Assembly: GCA_964542305.1 (NCBI GenBank)
Contig: CAZITX010000005.1
Location: forward strand, 1-64,000
Length of the DNA stretch: 64,000 nt
Origin: DMER64 sp964542305
GTDB taxonomy: Bacteria > Bacteroidota > Bacteroidia > Bacteroidales > UBA932
Direction of reading: 5' to 3'
The translations under genes and the position numbers were made by a program. Every line of letters begins with the position of its first letter. Positions within the stretch are counted from its first letter, which is position 1. Under the pieces are notes generated by a model, which was not told the origin of the DNA, did no database searches, and saw nothing but the letters and a program-made list of their open reading frames with translations. Shown here one piece after another: positions 15,096 through 22,520 of this stretch.

Positions 15096-15614
15096 TTATT
15101 GATAAGAAATCGTTATTGTCAGGTCTGAGTCGTTGGAATAATTTCCGCTGGGTTGGTTTGCGTTGATATTCAATGTGCCACCTACTTTTATCTCGATAAT
15201 CCCTGTACTGCCAAGGGTCCCGCTGGAAGGCAGAATTTGAAAATTATTAACAGTCATAGTATTTCCGTATTCGTTTGTCAGCGTGATCTGGGAAGGGTAA
15301 CTGCCGGTGGCAATTTCAAAACACTGGTTGATAGCTCCGGAAATCTGAAATCGCGCTGCAGTACTGTTCCCCAGGAGGAAAAAATTACCGGAAAGATTGG
15401 ATACGCTCCCGTCGGAGGGATTCAGTAAGACGGATCCTCCGGTGGAATTACTTGTAATATCTCCGAAATGCAGATCGCTTAATTTTTCTATCCTCATTTC
15501 CGCTCCCAACGTAATGGAAGCTTCTGCGTCCATGGAAGAAGAATTCTGAGCCAGGGAAAGAGCAGAAAATCCGGTCAGGATAGCGAAAAAGAGAAACAGT
15601 TTTAACATTTTCAT
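15096..15614 (-). CDS. DUF4402 secreted pilin-like protein F (distant from main cluster)
   Basis: The product has 172 residues from ATG 15614 (MKMLKLFLFFAILTGFSALS...LAQ). An ATG four codons upstream at 15626 is equally possible. The mature protein starts SSSMDAEASITLGAEMRIEK, then the LHFGDI motif, GGSVLLNP, and a C-terminus with IEIKVGGTLNI. It ends LTITISYQ with penultimate Tyr, but the preceding Gly-Asn-Tyr turn sits two residues further from the end than in its siblings. There is no chaperone gene here; the main cluster is 9 kb away. It may be delivered to the same chaperone, or be an accessory substrate. It is followed by an S9 peptidase gene in the same apparent transcript. Confidence 0.7.
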   Translation of the reverse strand: MKMLKLFLFFAILTGFSALSLAQNSSSMDAEASITLGAEMRIEKLSDLHFGDITSNSTGGSVLLNPSDGSVSNLSGNFFLLGNSTAARFQISGAINQCFEIATGSYPSQITLTNEYGNTMTVNNFQILPSSGTLGSTGIIEIKVGGTLNINANQPSGNYSNDSDLTITISYQ

Positions 15615-15686
15615 AGTCAAGGGCATGCTCTGTTTTATACAATATTACGAATAATGTTGCAAATTTCAAACCATGATTGTATCGTA

Positions 15687-15694
15687 CAAAATTA
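15687..15694 (-). promoter_or_regulatory. -7 promoter element TAATTTTG for pilin F and the peptidase
   Basis: TAATTTTG on the minus strand lies about 70 bases before the start. It is divergent from the TAAGTTTG of the plus-strand neighbour, and the two elements are only 12 bases apart. Confidence 0.4.
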
Positions 15695-15706
15695 AGGAAT
15701 AAATTG

Positions 15707-15714
15707 TAAGTTTG
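15707..15714 (+). promoter_or_regulatory. -7 promoter element TAAGTTTG for the 15737 gene
   Basis: TAAGTTTG ends 22 bases before the ATG at 15737 and fits TAnnTTTG. No clear TTTG -33 is seen. Confidence 0.45.
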
Positions 15715-15736
15715 CGTTAAATAAAAGAAAACAGCA

Positions 15737-16642
15737 ATGAAACGTATCGTTACCTTATTGTTTGTGCTTGTTGCCATTAGTGCACAGGCACAGAGCGTTA
15801 AACTGGAGTTTAAACCTGTTATGGGGGCCGAATATCCCGTGTCCATGGAAATAAACCAGTCCACAACCATCCGCGTTCCCATGATGGGAGACGTGACTAC
15901 ACAGTCGGATCAGATATTGGGAGCCGTAATTACACTAGCAGAAAAAACAGAGAAAGGGTACCTGATAGAAGCCCGCCTGACCCGGATGACTGTTAAGGCT
16001 ACCGGACAAGGACAATCCCAGGTGTTTGACTCGGAAGGAGAGGACATTATGAGTGAGGCTATCAGGGCAATGCTGAACAAGCCATTCCGAATGATCGTAT
16101 CTCCCCGGGGAGAGATCGTGGAACAAATGCCCGTGGAAGACACCCTGTTTAACGCAGTTGACGAAACGTTGGCTACACAATATGCGCGGCGTCGCCGTGA
16201 AACAGCCCTGCAGCAAATCAAGTCAATCTTCAGCGAGAATACCATTAAAAGTATTGTTCAGGCCGGCTTGACCAAGTTCCCGGATCAGGAACTGAAAATA
16301 CCTGCTGTATGGACCGAAGAAGAAGCAAGTCCGGAAATGGGTGCAATTATTACTGTGCAGAATCGGTTGCAGGAATTAACCGGTGGCCGTGCCACCCTGG
16401 AAGCAAAATCGATCATTATGCCCGATCCGAATGCCCAAAAATCAGATGCCGCTCAGCGGATGGAAAACATTTCCGGGAACGGGGAAGCCAAAGGGATCAT
16501 AAACGCGGATACCGGCTGGGTGATAGAAAGTTCGGGATCACAGTCTTTGAAGGGAGATTATGTTGTGGAACAGGGAGGTCAGAGCCAGTCAATGGCCGTG
16601 AGTATGGAGATCACTACCAAAGTAACTTCTGTACGTCAATAG
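15737..16642 (+). CDS. Secreted protein of unknown function, DUF6263-like
   Basis: The product is a 301-residue exported protein with a short signal peptide (MKRIVTLLFVLVAISAQAQ). The body is soluble, rich in alternating beta segments and without cysteine. It includes a central RRRRETALQQIKSIFSEN helix and a C-terminal NISGNGEAKGIINADTGWVI segment. The opening VKLEFKPVMGAEYPVSMEIN resembles the Bacteroidota secreted family DUF6263, whose role is unknown. Its end overlaps the convergent gene by seven bases. No catalytic motif is visible. Confidence 0.55.
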   Translation: MKRIVTLLFVLVAISAQAQSVKLEFKPVMGAEYPVSMEINQSTTIRVPMMGDVTTQSDQILGAVITLAEKTEKGYLIEARLTRMTVKATGQGQSQVFDSEGEDIMSEAIRAMLNKPFRMIVSPRGEIVEQMPVEDTLFNAVDETLATQYARRRRETALQQIKSIFSENTIKSIVQAGLTKFPDQELKIPAVWTEEEASPEMGAIITVQNRLQELTGGRATLEAKSIIMPDPNAQKSDAAQRMENISGNGEAKGIINADTGWVIESSGSQSLKGDYVVEQGGQSQSMAVSMEITTKVTSVRQ

Positions 16643-17427
16643 CAGATCAACGGCCACATTACAGGGTCAGCCAGCAGTTGGGCGATCGAATATTCTTTTC
16701 CGTCAACCAGTATTTTATTCCGGATAAGACGAATTCCGTGGCTGTAATCCACATACGTGTTAATATGGCCGTCGTAGACAGGCTGGATGGGAGTTCCGTC
16801 CGGCCTGTGCCATCCGTAGATGATAACGTGATGTGTCCGTTCCGGATGAGGCGGGATACGGGTGATCACCACGTCTTTTTTGGTACCCGCCACTAAGGTT
16901 CCCGGTTTCGTTCCCGCGGCTTTCAATTGGGCAAAGATCACTTGTGAATGGTCAAAAAGGAGATCCGGACTGAGGTTCCTTTCACCCCGGGGAATGTAAT
17001 TGAACGGGTCGGGAGTTGCCTGTGCATGATGGTAGATTATATCAACAATCTTGGGAGTAGGGAGGGAACAGTCCAGAGAATCGGCGATCTTTTGTGCTGT
17101 CATGGGAGTCAACGGGACTATAAAAGGTACGCCGCCGCTTAAAACAGTCAGGTAATGGGGTTTTACCCACAGTGTAAGCCTGTGCTTCCGTCCTTGTATG
17201 TCTTTCTGAACAGTCCTGACACGAATGAAGCCTTTCATGTAATCCGGGACATTCCCGGCCAGAATGTGTTCGGTTGTAAGTGTTTCACGTTCCTGGAGAG
17301 ACAAAAGGCGGAATTCTTCATAAAAAGGACAGTCTCCGCGGGATACCTGTGAGAATAACCAAAGGGGGGTAAATAAAAGAACAATCCATAGAAACAGGCA
17401 GACTTTGAATGATCGTTTACTTTTCAT
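16636..17427 (-). CDS. Secreted protein of unknown function with GHINTYVDYSHG motif
   Basis: The product has 263 residues with a signal peptide (MKSKRSFKVCLFLWIVLLFT...LFSQ). I do not recognise the family with certainty. The protein is rich in His and Pro in its second half. Noticeable blocks are LWVKPHYLTVLSGG (about 95-108), DIIYHHAQATPDPF (about 150), ERTHHVIIYGWHRPDG and YDGHINTYVDYSHGIRLI (about 220-238). The conserved-looking His, Asp and Tyr residues could form a metal or hydrolase site; that is inference. It has no apparent operon partner, and its 3' end overlaps the DUF6263-like gene by seven bases. Confidence 0.6.
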   Translation of the reverse strand: MKSKRSFKVCLFLWIVLLFTPLWLFSQVSRGDCPFYEEFRLLSLQERETLTTEHILAGNVPDYMKGFIRVRTVQKDIQGRKHRLTLWVKPHYLTVLSGGVPFIVPLTPMTAQKIADSLDCSLPTPKIVDIIYHHAQATPDPFNYIPRGERNLSPDLLFDHSQVIFAQLKAAGTKPGTLVAGTKKDVVITRIPPHPERTHHVIIYGWHRPDGTPIQPVYDGHINTYVDYSHGIRLIRNKILVDGKEYSIAQLLADPVMWPLICY

Positions 17428-17547
17428 GGCCGGGTATAAAAAACGTTGCGGATTTCGTTATTTGGAATAAATTATTTTACTTTGTTCGCTGCAAAGTTCG
17501 TTGAATTTTGCTAAAAAACTACATATTTATTAACTAATCACTGAATT

Positions 17548-17793
17548 ATGGCAGTTAACATTGAAGAAAAAGTTAAGCAAATCATCGTGGACAAATTGGG
17601 TGCAGATGAGAATGAAGTAACCCCCACTGCTAACTTTACAAATGATTTGGGTGCGGATTCTTTGGATACCGTAGAATTGATTATGGAATTTGAAGAAGCT
17701 TTCGGCATCAATATCCCTGATGAGGCCGCTGAAAAGATCTCCACAGTAGGCGACGCCATCAAATACATAGAAGAAAACACTAAAGCCGAATAA
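17548..17793 (+). CDS. acpP: Acyl carrier protein
   Basis: An 81-residue acidic protein carries growing fatty acids on a 4'-phosphopantetheine arm attached to Ser38 in the DLGADSLDTVEL motif. Length and sequence are typical. It is followed 12 bases later by fabF and then rnc, the usual Bacteroidota order. The leader upstream holds a near-match to the -7 element (TACTTTG) about 45 bases before the start. Confidence 0.97.
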   Translation: MAVNIEEKVKQIIVDKLGADENEVTPTANFTNDLGADSLDTVELIMEFEEAFGINIPDEAAEKISTVGDAIKYIEENTKAE

Positions 17794-17805
17794 TTTTATT
17801 TTCAC

Positions 17806-19056
17806 ATGGAGCTCAGACGGGTAGTCATTACCGGAATTGGGACAATCAATTCCTTAGGTCATAATGTTCAGGAATATTTTGATAACCTGGTGGCCGGGAA
17901 GTCCGGAGCCGGATGGATTACCCGTTTTGACGCTTCACTGTTCAAAACCCGTTTTGCCTGTGAGATCAAAGATTACGATCCGGAAAAATTCGGTCTGGAC
18001 AAACGGGACGCCCGCAGAAACGATCCTTTTACACAATATGCCTTTATAGCAACAGAAGAAGCTGTTAAAGACAGCGGTCTGGACCTGGATGCAATAGACA
18101 AAAACAAGGCCGGTGTTGTGGTAGGATCGGGGATTGGCGGAATAGAAACGCTTGTCAAAGAAATGAAAGCGTTTTATGAAGGCGGGGAAGTTCCCCGTTT
18201 CAGTCCTTTCCTGGTTCCCATGATGATCCCCGACATAGCTTCCGGGATGATTTCCATGAAATATGGATTCCGCGGACCTAATTACGCGACGGTTTCAGCC
18301 TGTTCCACATCCAATCACGCTATGAGCGATGCTTTTACCCTTATTCGTATGGGAAAGGCAGATGTCATTATTACCGGAGGCAGTGAAGCACCTATCAACG
18401 TAGCCAGCATAGGAGGATTCAATGCATCCAGGGCCATTTCCACAAACAATGAAGAATTTATGACTGCTTCACGTCCTTTGGACAGGACACGTGACGGTTT
18501 TGTTATGGGAGAAGGTGCCGGTATTCTCATTTTTGAAGAATACGAACATGCACGGGCCAGGGGCGCAAAAATTTATGCCGAGATAGGGGGAGCGGGAATG
18601 ACTGCCGATGCCTACCATATTACTGCCCCGCATCCCGATGGAGACGGTGCACGCCGGGTAATGGAAGAAGCTATTCGGGAATCCGGTCTGATACCGGAAG
18701 ATGTAGATTATATCAATCTGCACGGCACTGCTACACCTCTGGGAGATATTGTGGAAGTAAAAGCCATTAAGGATCTGTTTGGAGAACATGCCTACAAAAT
18801 GAATATGAGTTCTACCAAATCCATGGCAGGACATGCCCTGGGGGCAACGGGTGCCATAGAGATAATGGCCTGTATCTGTGCCATGGAACGGGATATTGTA
18901 CCTCCTACCATCAATTTTAAAGAAGAAGATCCGGCTATAGACTACAAGTTGAATTTCACGTTCAACGAGTCACAGCAGCGCAAAGTCCGGGTTGCTCTTT
19001 CCAACACCTTTGGTTTTGGAGGGCACAATTCCAGCCTGCTGATCAAAAAAATCTGA
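17806..19056 (+). CDS. fabF: 3-oxoacyl-[acyl-carrier-protein] synthase II
   Basis: This 416-residue condensing enzyme elongates acyl-ACP with malonyl-ACP in fatty acid synthesis. The catalytic triad is visible as Cys166 (VSACSTSNHA), His306 (NLHGTATPLGD) and His343 (AGHALGATG). The fold-typical C-terminal NTFGFGGHN is present. It lies between acpP and rnc with 12- and 2-base gaps, so the three form one operon. Confidence 0.96.
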   Translation: MELRRVVITGIGTINSLGHNVQEYFDNLVAGKSGAGWITRFDASLFKTRFACEIKDYDPEKFGLDKRDARRNDPFTQYAFIATEEAVKDSGLDLDAIDKNKAGVVVGSGIGGIETLVKEMKAFYEGGEVPRFSPFLVPMMIPDIASGMISMKYGFRGPNYATVSACSTSNHAMSDAFTLIRMGKADVIITGGSEAPINVASIGGFNASRAISTNNEEFMTASRPLDRTRDGFVMGEGAGILIFEEYEHARARGAKIYAEIGGAGMTADAYHITAPHPDGDGARRVMEEAIRESGLIPEDVDYINLHGTATPLGDIVEVKAIKDLFGEHAYKMNMSSTKSMAGHALGATGAIEIMACICAMERDIVPPTINFKEEDPAIDYKLNFTFNESQQRKVRVALSNTFGFGGHNSSLLIKKI

Positions 19057-19058
19057 AA

Positions 19059-19775
19059 ATGAAATTCCGCAAAGCGGATAAAGATCCTAAAGACAGAGCT
19101 TTAAGAAAAGCCTTATACGATTGTTTTGGCTTTTATCCAAAAGACCTGGAACTTTATAAAAAAGCACTTACTCACCGTTCCGCCGTTTCAAAGGATGAGG
19201 ATTCCAATGAGAGATTGGAGTTTCTGGGAGATGCTATTCTGGGGGCTGTTGTGGGTGAAGCCGTATACTTGCGTTACCCCACAGGTGATGAGGGGTACCT
19301 GACACAAATGCGTTCCAGGATCGTAAGCCGTGATTCACTGAACCGGATGGCTGAACACTCGGATTTACGTGAATGGATGGATATTAAAGGCAACGATGCC
19401 CATTTCAGAAATATCGGGGGCAATATGCTGGAAGCTTTGGCCGGTGCGATTTTTCTGGATATCGGGTTTAAAAAATGCAAGAAAGTATTGTTGGATTATG
19501 TGTTTTCACAGGTAGACTGGCAGGAGCTGGAATGTACAGAAACAGACTATAAATCCCGCATGGTGGAACGGTTCCAGAAAAAAGGCAAGCAACTTTCCTT
19601 CCGGGTCCATACGCTTCCACAGGAAAATGGGAAGCAGACCATGTTTCAGGCCGAGGTCGTTGTGGACGGAACTGTTTTGGGAACCGGACCGGGATATTCC
19701 AAAAAAGATGCTGAGCAGGAAGCTTCACGCAAAGCCTGGATGCGAGAGTTTAATCGCGGAACGGATCTTCAGTAA
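19059..19775 (+). CDS. rnc: Ribonuclease III
   Basis: The product is a 238-residue endonuclease of double-stranded RNA that matures rRNA and processes structured mRNAs. The signature ERLEFLGDAILG is at 51-62 and the second acidic site is in GGNMLEALAGAIFLD. A C-terminal double-stranded RNA-binding domain (about 165-232) contains GTGPGYSKKDAEQEASRKAW. It is the third gene of acpP-fabF-rnc. Its last 26 bases overlap the convergent rhodanese gene. Confidence 0.96.
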   Translation: MKFRKADKDPKDRALRKALYDCFGFYPKDLELYKKALTHRSAVSKDEDSNERLEFLGDAILGAVVGEAVYLRYPTGDEGYLTQMRSRIVSRDSLNRMAEHSDLREWMDIKGNDAHFRNIGGNMLEALAGAIFLDIGFKKCKKVLLDYVFSQVDWQELECTETDYKSRMVERFQKKGKQLSFRVHTLPQENGKQTMFQAEVVVDGTVLGTGPGYSKKDAEQEASRKAWMREFNRGTDLQ

Positions 19776-20166
19776 TCAATCTTTTCTTTTTTCGTTTTTC
19801 TTTGTCAAGATATTCATCCCAGGCAACCGAGCCTCCTTTGAGGTTGTAGATCACACGGTAGCCGTTTTTCAATAAAAGCGCAGCCACGTCTTTGACCTTT
19901 CCGATACGGCAGTATATATATAAGGTATCTGAGGCGGAGAGTTGAGTACGAACGTCCTCCAGGAAGAACATGTCAGTGGGTTGAATATTTACGGCTCCGG
20001 GAATGTGCCTTAATTCATATTCTTGTGAATCCCGCAAATCAAGAATTTGTGCCTGTTGATTTTCCGTTATCTTTTTCAGAAAATCCACCGGTTTTATATG
20101 ATGAACCTGTGATGTCAGCGGCAGGACAGGAAAAACCAGTAATAAGGCTAAGAGAAAATTTCTCAT
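19750..20166 (-). CDS. Exported rhodanese-like protein
   Basis: The product has 138 residues with a signal peptide (MRNFLLALLLVFPVLPLTSQ) and one rhodanese domain: the ILDLRDSQEYELRHIPGAVN start and active-site loop YCRIGKVK with the catalytic Cys. The loop differs from the CxxGxR type of canonical sulphurtransferases, so the substrate is open. It lies in the periplasm. The ATG is four bases past the 3' end of tRNA-Lys, so it is probably expressed as the downstream part of the tRNA transcript. Its 3' end overlaps rnc by 26 bases. Confidence 0.85.
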   Translation of the reverse strand: MRNFLLALLLVFPVLPLTSQVHHIKPVDFLKKITENQQAQILDLRDSQEYELRHIPGAVNIQPTDMFFLEDVRTQLSASDTLYIYCRIGKVKDVAALLLKNGYRVIYNLKGGSVAWDEYLDKEKRKKKRLITEDPFRD

Positions 20167-20169
20167 TTG

Positions 20170-20242
20170 TGACCTCGGAGGGGCTCGAACCCTCGACCCA
20201 ATGATTAAGAGTCATTTGCTCTACCAACTGAGCTACGAAGTC
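20170..20242 (-). tRNA. tRNA-Lys (anticodon CTT)
   Basis: This 73-base cloverleaf reads on the minus strand from GACTTCG. Acceptor arms GACTTCG and CGAGGTC pair with one G-T wobble, and the discriminator is A. The D-arm is GCTC...GAGC, the anticodon stem AATGA/TCATT has loop CTCTTAA (anticodon CTT, reading AAG), and the T-arm is GAGGG-TTCGAGC-CCCTC. The CCA end is not encoded. Its promoter TACCTTTG is 24 bases upstream, and a rhodanese gene starts four bases past the 3' end. Confidence 0.96.
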
Positions 20243-20265
20243 TTAATAAATAAACTGAAGGGGTG

Positions 20266-20273
20266 CAAAGGTA
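20266..20273 (-). promoter_or_regulatory. -7 promoter element TACCTTTG for tRNA-Lys
   Basis: TACCTTTG on the minus strand ends 23 bases before the tRNA 5' end. It lies in the 41-base gap behind the DUF4270 gene and would also serve the rhodanese gene. Confidence 0.55.
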
Positions 20274-20283
20274 ATGTTTTTTT

Positions 20284-21621
20284 TTATTGTAGCAATACGG
20301 CATATGTTATGCGTACGTAGGGAGGCCTGTCGGAAAGGTTTCCGCAAAGGACGGTGTTACGGTATGTGAAATTGTCTACATAATAGTTGCTGCTATTGGA
20401 AGAAGCAACAGAATAGACAGGCATGATCCACAGGTTGTCTTTTGCATCCAGGGTATCGCTTTGTAGAACTTCCTGCAGGTAAGAGGTGATCTCAAAGGAG
20501 TAGTGCCAGTGGGAACGGTTCATGGAGCCGCCGGCATTTTCATTGTATATGTCCACTACCGGGCTGTAATACCTGAGTGAGTCGTTGGACATGAGTTTGC
20601 ATGGATACAAGGTGGCGGGAGCATTGTCAGCCATGGTGTAATCACCGTTAGTCGGAATTTCTACCGGCATGATCAACTCGGCACGGGAAATCAGGATCCT
20701 CCCGGCATCAATGGGCGGTGATTGTGCCAGGCCCCAGGCCTTGATGTCGTTCACCAGGGCAGCCACGTTCAGGCAGGGCTTAACGCCTGCAAGTCCTTCA
20801 TAATAAACGGTTTCAGCTGGCTGCTCGCTGGCCAGGGCTGCGGATTCATGAGATGCTATGTTGTAATAGGTGCCATAAGTGTTAAAGTAATAGGAGATCA
20901 GGCTGTCGCCACCGGCTGATTTGTAATTCAGGTAAATGATGGCATCGGCTATGTTCAAGTAGTTGATCCTGCCTCCTTTTGTGGATGCATTGTATTTTTC
21001 AGTGGAAAAGTACAATCCTTTGTATTTTGCCGTGAACGCTTCTGTACTGTCGCGTTCTGTGGAATCTGCCTGAAGCAGTTCGTAGGCAAAAGATTCTTTA
21101 AAATCTATCCTGAGGGTATCGCGTCCCAGGTATATAAGGCCCGGTTTGCTGACCGGGATGGGGTCTATGTATTCTTCAGAAAAAGAATCCGGATAGATTT
21201 CCAAATGGTCAAGGTCTTTGATCAGTCTGTATACATATACATTTTGGGGCATGTAACGGTCTTTTTCTTCAAAGACCGTAAAACCGCTTATGGGAATGTT
21301 CACGAACATATTGTCAACCACGGGGTCTTCCCCGTATTCTTCTTTGTAAGCATAGGGAGCAAACTGGATAAGTCCCGAGGACGTTGTGTTGCCAAAAAGA
21401 GGGGAGTTTACAGAGCCGAATTCAAGGTATGAGGGCGCCGCCATATTCATACTGTCGGCTATCGTGGTAAAGATGGGAGCTTCAAAATCCCGGGTGTGTA
21501 TGTAAACGACCTGGTTGGAAGGAATGAATCCGGATCCCATGCGGTTATCCACCGGGACACAGGAAGTTATGATGAAAAAAAATATGGCAGGAAGAAAAAT
21601 ACTGCGGGCCCTGATTGTCAT
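20284..21621 (-). CDS. DUF4270 outer-surface lipoprotein
   Basis: The product has 445 residues with a lipoprotein signal (MTIRARSIFLPAIFFFIITS followed by Cys21). It has the opening typical of the Bacteroidota family DUF4270: MGSGFIPSNQVVYIHTRDF followed by SYLEFGSVNSPLFGNTTSSG. The body is predicted to be all-beta. The function of the family is unknown. It overlaps the glycogen synthase gene by four bases (ATGA), a neighbourhood that I know as recurrent in Bacteroidales, but no biochemical link is established. Confidence 0.85.
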   Translation of the reverse strand: MTIRARSIFLPAIFFFIITSCVPVDNRMGSGFIPSNQVVYIHTRDFEAPIFTTIADSMNMAAPSYLEFGSVNSPLFGNTTSSGLIQFAPYAYKEEYGEDPVVDNMFVNIPISGFTVFEEKDRYMPQNVYVYRLIKDLDHLEIYPDSFSEEYIDPIPVSKPGLIYLGRDTLRIDFKESFAYELLQADSTERDSTEAFTAKYKGLYFSTEKYNASTKGGRINYLNIADAIIYLNYKSAGGDSLISYYFNTYGTYYNIASHESAALASEQPAETVYYEGLAGVKPCLNVAALVNDIKAWGLAQSPPIDAGRILISRAELIMPVEIPTNGDYTMADNAPATLYPCKLMSNDSLRYYSPVVDIYNENAGGSMNRSHWHYSFEITSYLQEVLQSDTLDAKDNLWIMPVYSVASSNSSNYYVDNFTYRNTVLCGNLSDRPPYVRITYAVLLQ

Positions 21622-22445
21622 TTGGTTTCTAAAATTTTGTCGTAAAAACGGTTGTACTCCGTAATATATGTGCTTTCAGGGTCTTGCGGATCTATGAACG
21701 GGAGAACGGGAAGTTCCAGGCTTTCTGCATATTCGGTAAGCAAAGGGTCAACATCCGGGTTGGCCAGTATAACGCCGTCTGCATACTGTATGGCTGTTTT
21801 TGCCAGATTTACGGCGTCGGGTTCTGCCAGAAATTCCACGTCCTTGGGTTTCATGCCGCTTGTAAGAACCTTGGAACGCATATTCTCGTTAAAAGTTTCA
21901 GTGGTCAGATCTTTGTATAAAGAAAGGACCACTTTGGCATTGGTGAAGAGCGGGTCGTTGCGGTAAGTTTTTTTAAGGTACAGGGGCAACAGGTGGCTGA
22001 GCCATCCGTGACAATGTACAATAGTAGGCTTCCAACGCAGTTTCTTCACGGTTTCCAACACTCCCCGAGCAAAAAATATGCCCCGTTCATCGTTATCGGC
22101 AAAAAACCGTTCGTTTTCGTCTCTGTATATGAATTTTCTCTGGAAATAATCTTCGTTGTCAATGAAATAGACCTGCATACGGGCTGCGGAAATGGAAGCT
22201 ACCTTTATGATAAGGGGACGGTCTATGTCTTTGATGATGATGTTCATTCCGGACAAGCGAATGACTTCGTGTAGCTGGTTACGGCGTTCGTTTATGCAAC
22301 CGTATTTAGGCATGAACGAACGGATCTCGCCGCCGGATTCCTGGATAGCCTGGGGTAAATGTCTTCCTATACAAGACATATCTGTCTGCGGTAGAAACGG
22401 GAATATCTCCGAACTCACATACAGGATCTTTTTGGCTTTGGACAT
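21618..22445 (-). CDS. Short glycogen/starch synthase (GT5 N-terminal domain only)
   Basis: The product has 275 residues, starting KILYVSSEIFPFLPQTDMSC, which corresponds to the N-terminal Rossmann domain of GT5 glycogen synthases (normally about 480 residues with two domains). His in VHCHGWLSHLLPLYLKK matches the family's acceptor side. The C-terminal domain with the ADP-glucose-binding Lys and Glu is absent, and no remnant follows, because the next gene starts at once. Short forms of this type are common in Bacteroidales, so this is probably a genuine family rather than a truncation. Whether it makes glycogen is doubtful. Promoter TATCTTTG lies 26 bases upstream. Confidence 0.8.
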   Translation of the reverse strand: MSKAKKILYVSSEIFPFLPQTDMSCIGRHLPQAIQESGGEIRSFMPKYGCINERRNQLHEVIRLSGMNIIIKDIDRPLIIKVASISAARMQVYFIDNEDYFQRKFIYRDENERFFADNDERGIFFARGVLETVKKLRWKPTIVHCHGWLSHLLPLYLKKTYRNDPLFTNAKVVLSLYKDLTTETFNENMRSKVLTSGMKPKDVEFLAEPDAVNLAKTAIQYADGVILANPDVDPLLTEYAESLELPVLPFIDPQDPESTYITEYNRFYDKILETK

Positions 22446-22470
22446 AAGGCTTTTACCCAGTTAAAACACA

Positions 22471-22478
22471 CAAAGATA
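22471..22478 (-). promoter_or_regulatory. -7 promoter element TATCTTTG for glycogen synthase-DUF4270
   Basis: TATCTTTG on the minus strand ends 25 bases before the synthase ATG. It is divergent from the ftsX promoter at 22501. Confidence 0.6.
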
Positions 22479-22500
22479 GCAAAAATTCTTATACTTTCAT

Positions 22501-22508
22501 TATCTTTG
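22501..22508 (+). promoter_or_regulatory. -7 promoter element TATCTTTG for ftsX operon
   Basis: TATCTTTG ends 12 bases before the ftsX ATG, giving a very short leader. It drives ftsX, DUF3098, uppP and lpxH. Confidence 0.6.
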
Positions 22509-22520
22509 AGATTCTAAATT

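Noticed and set aside
21618..22445. Pseudogene reading of the short glycogen synthase
   Set aside because: The frame is intact, with its own promoter and a coupled downstream gene. Short forms are known in Bacteroidales.
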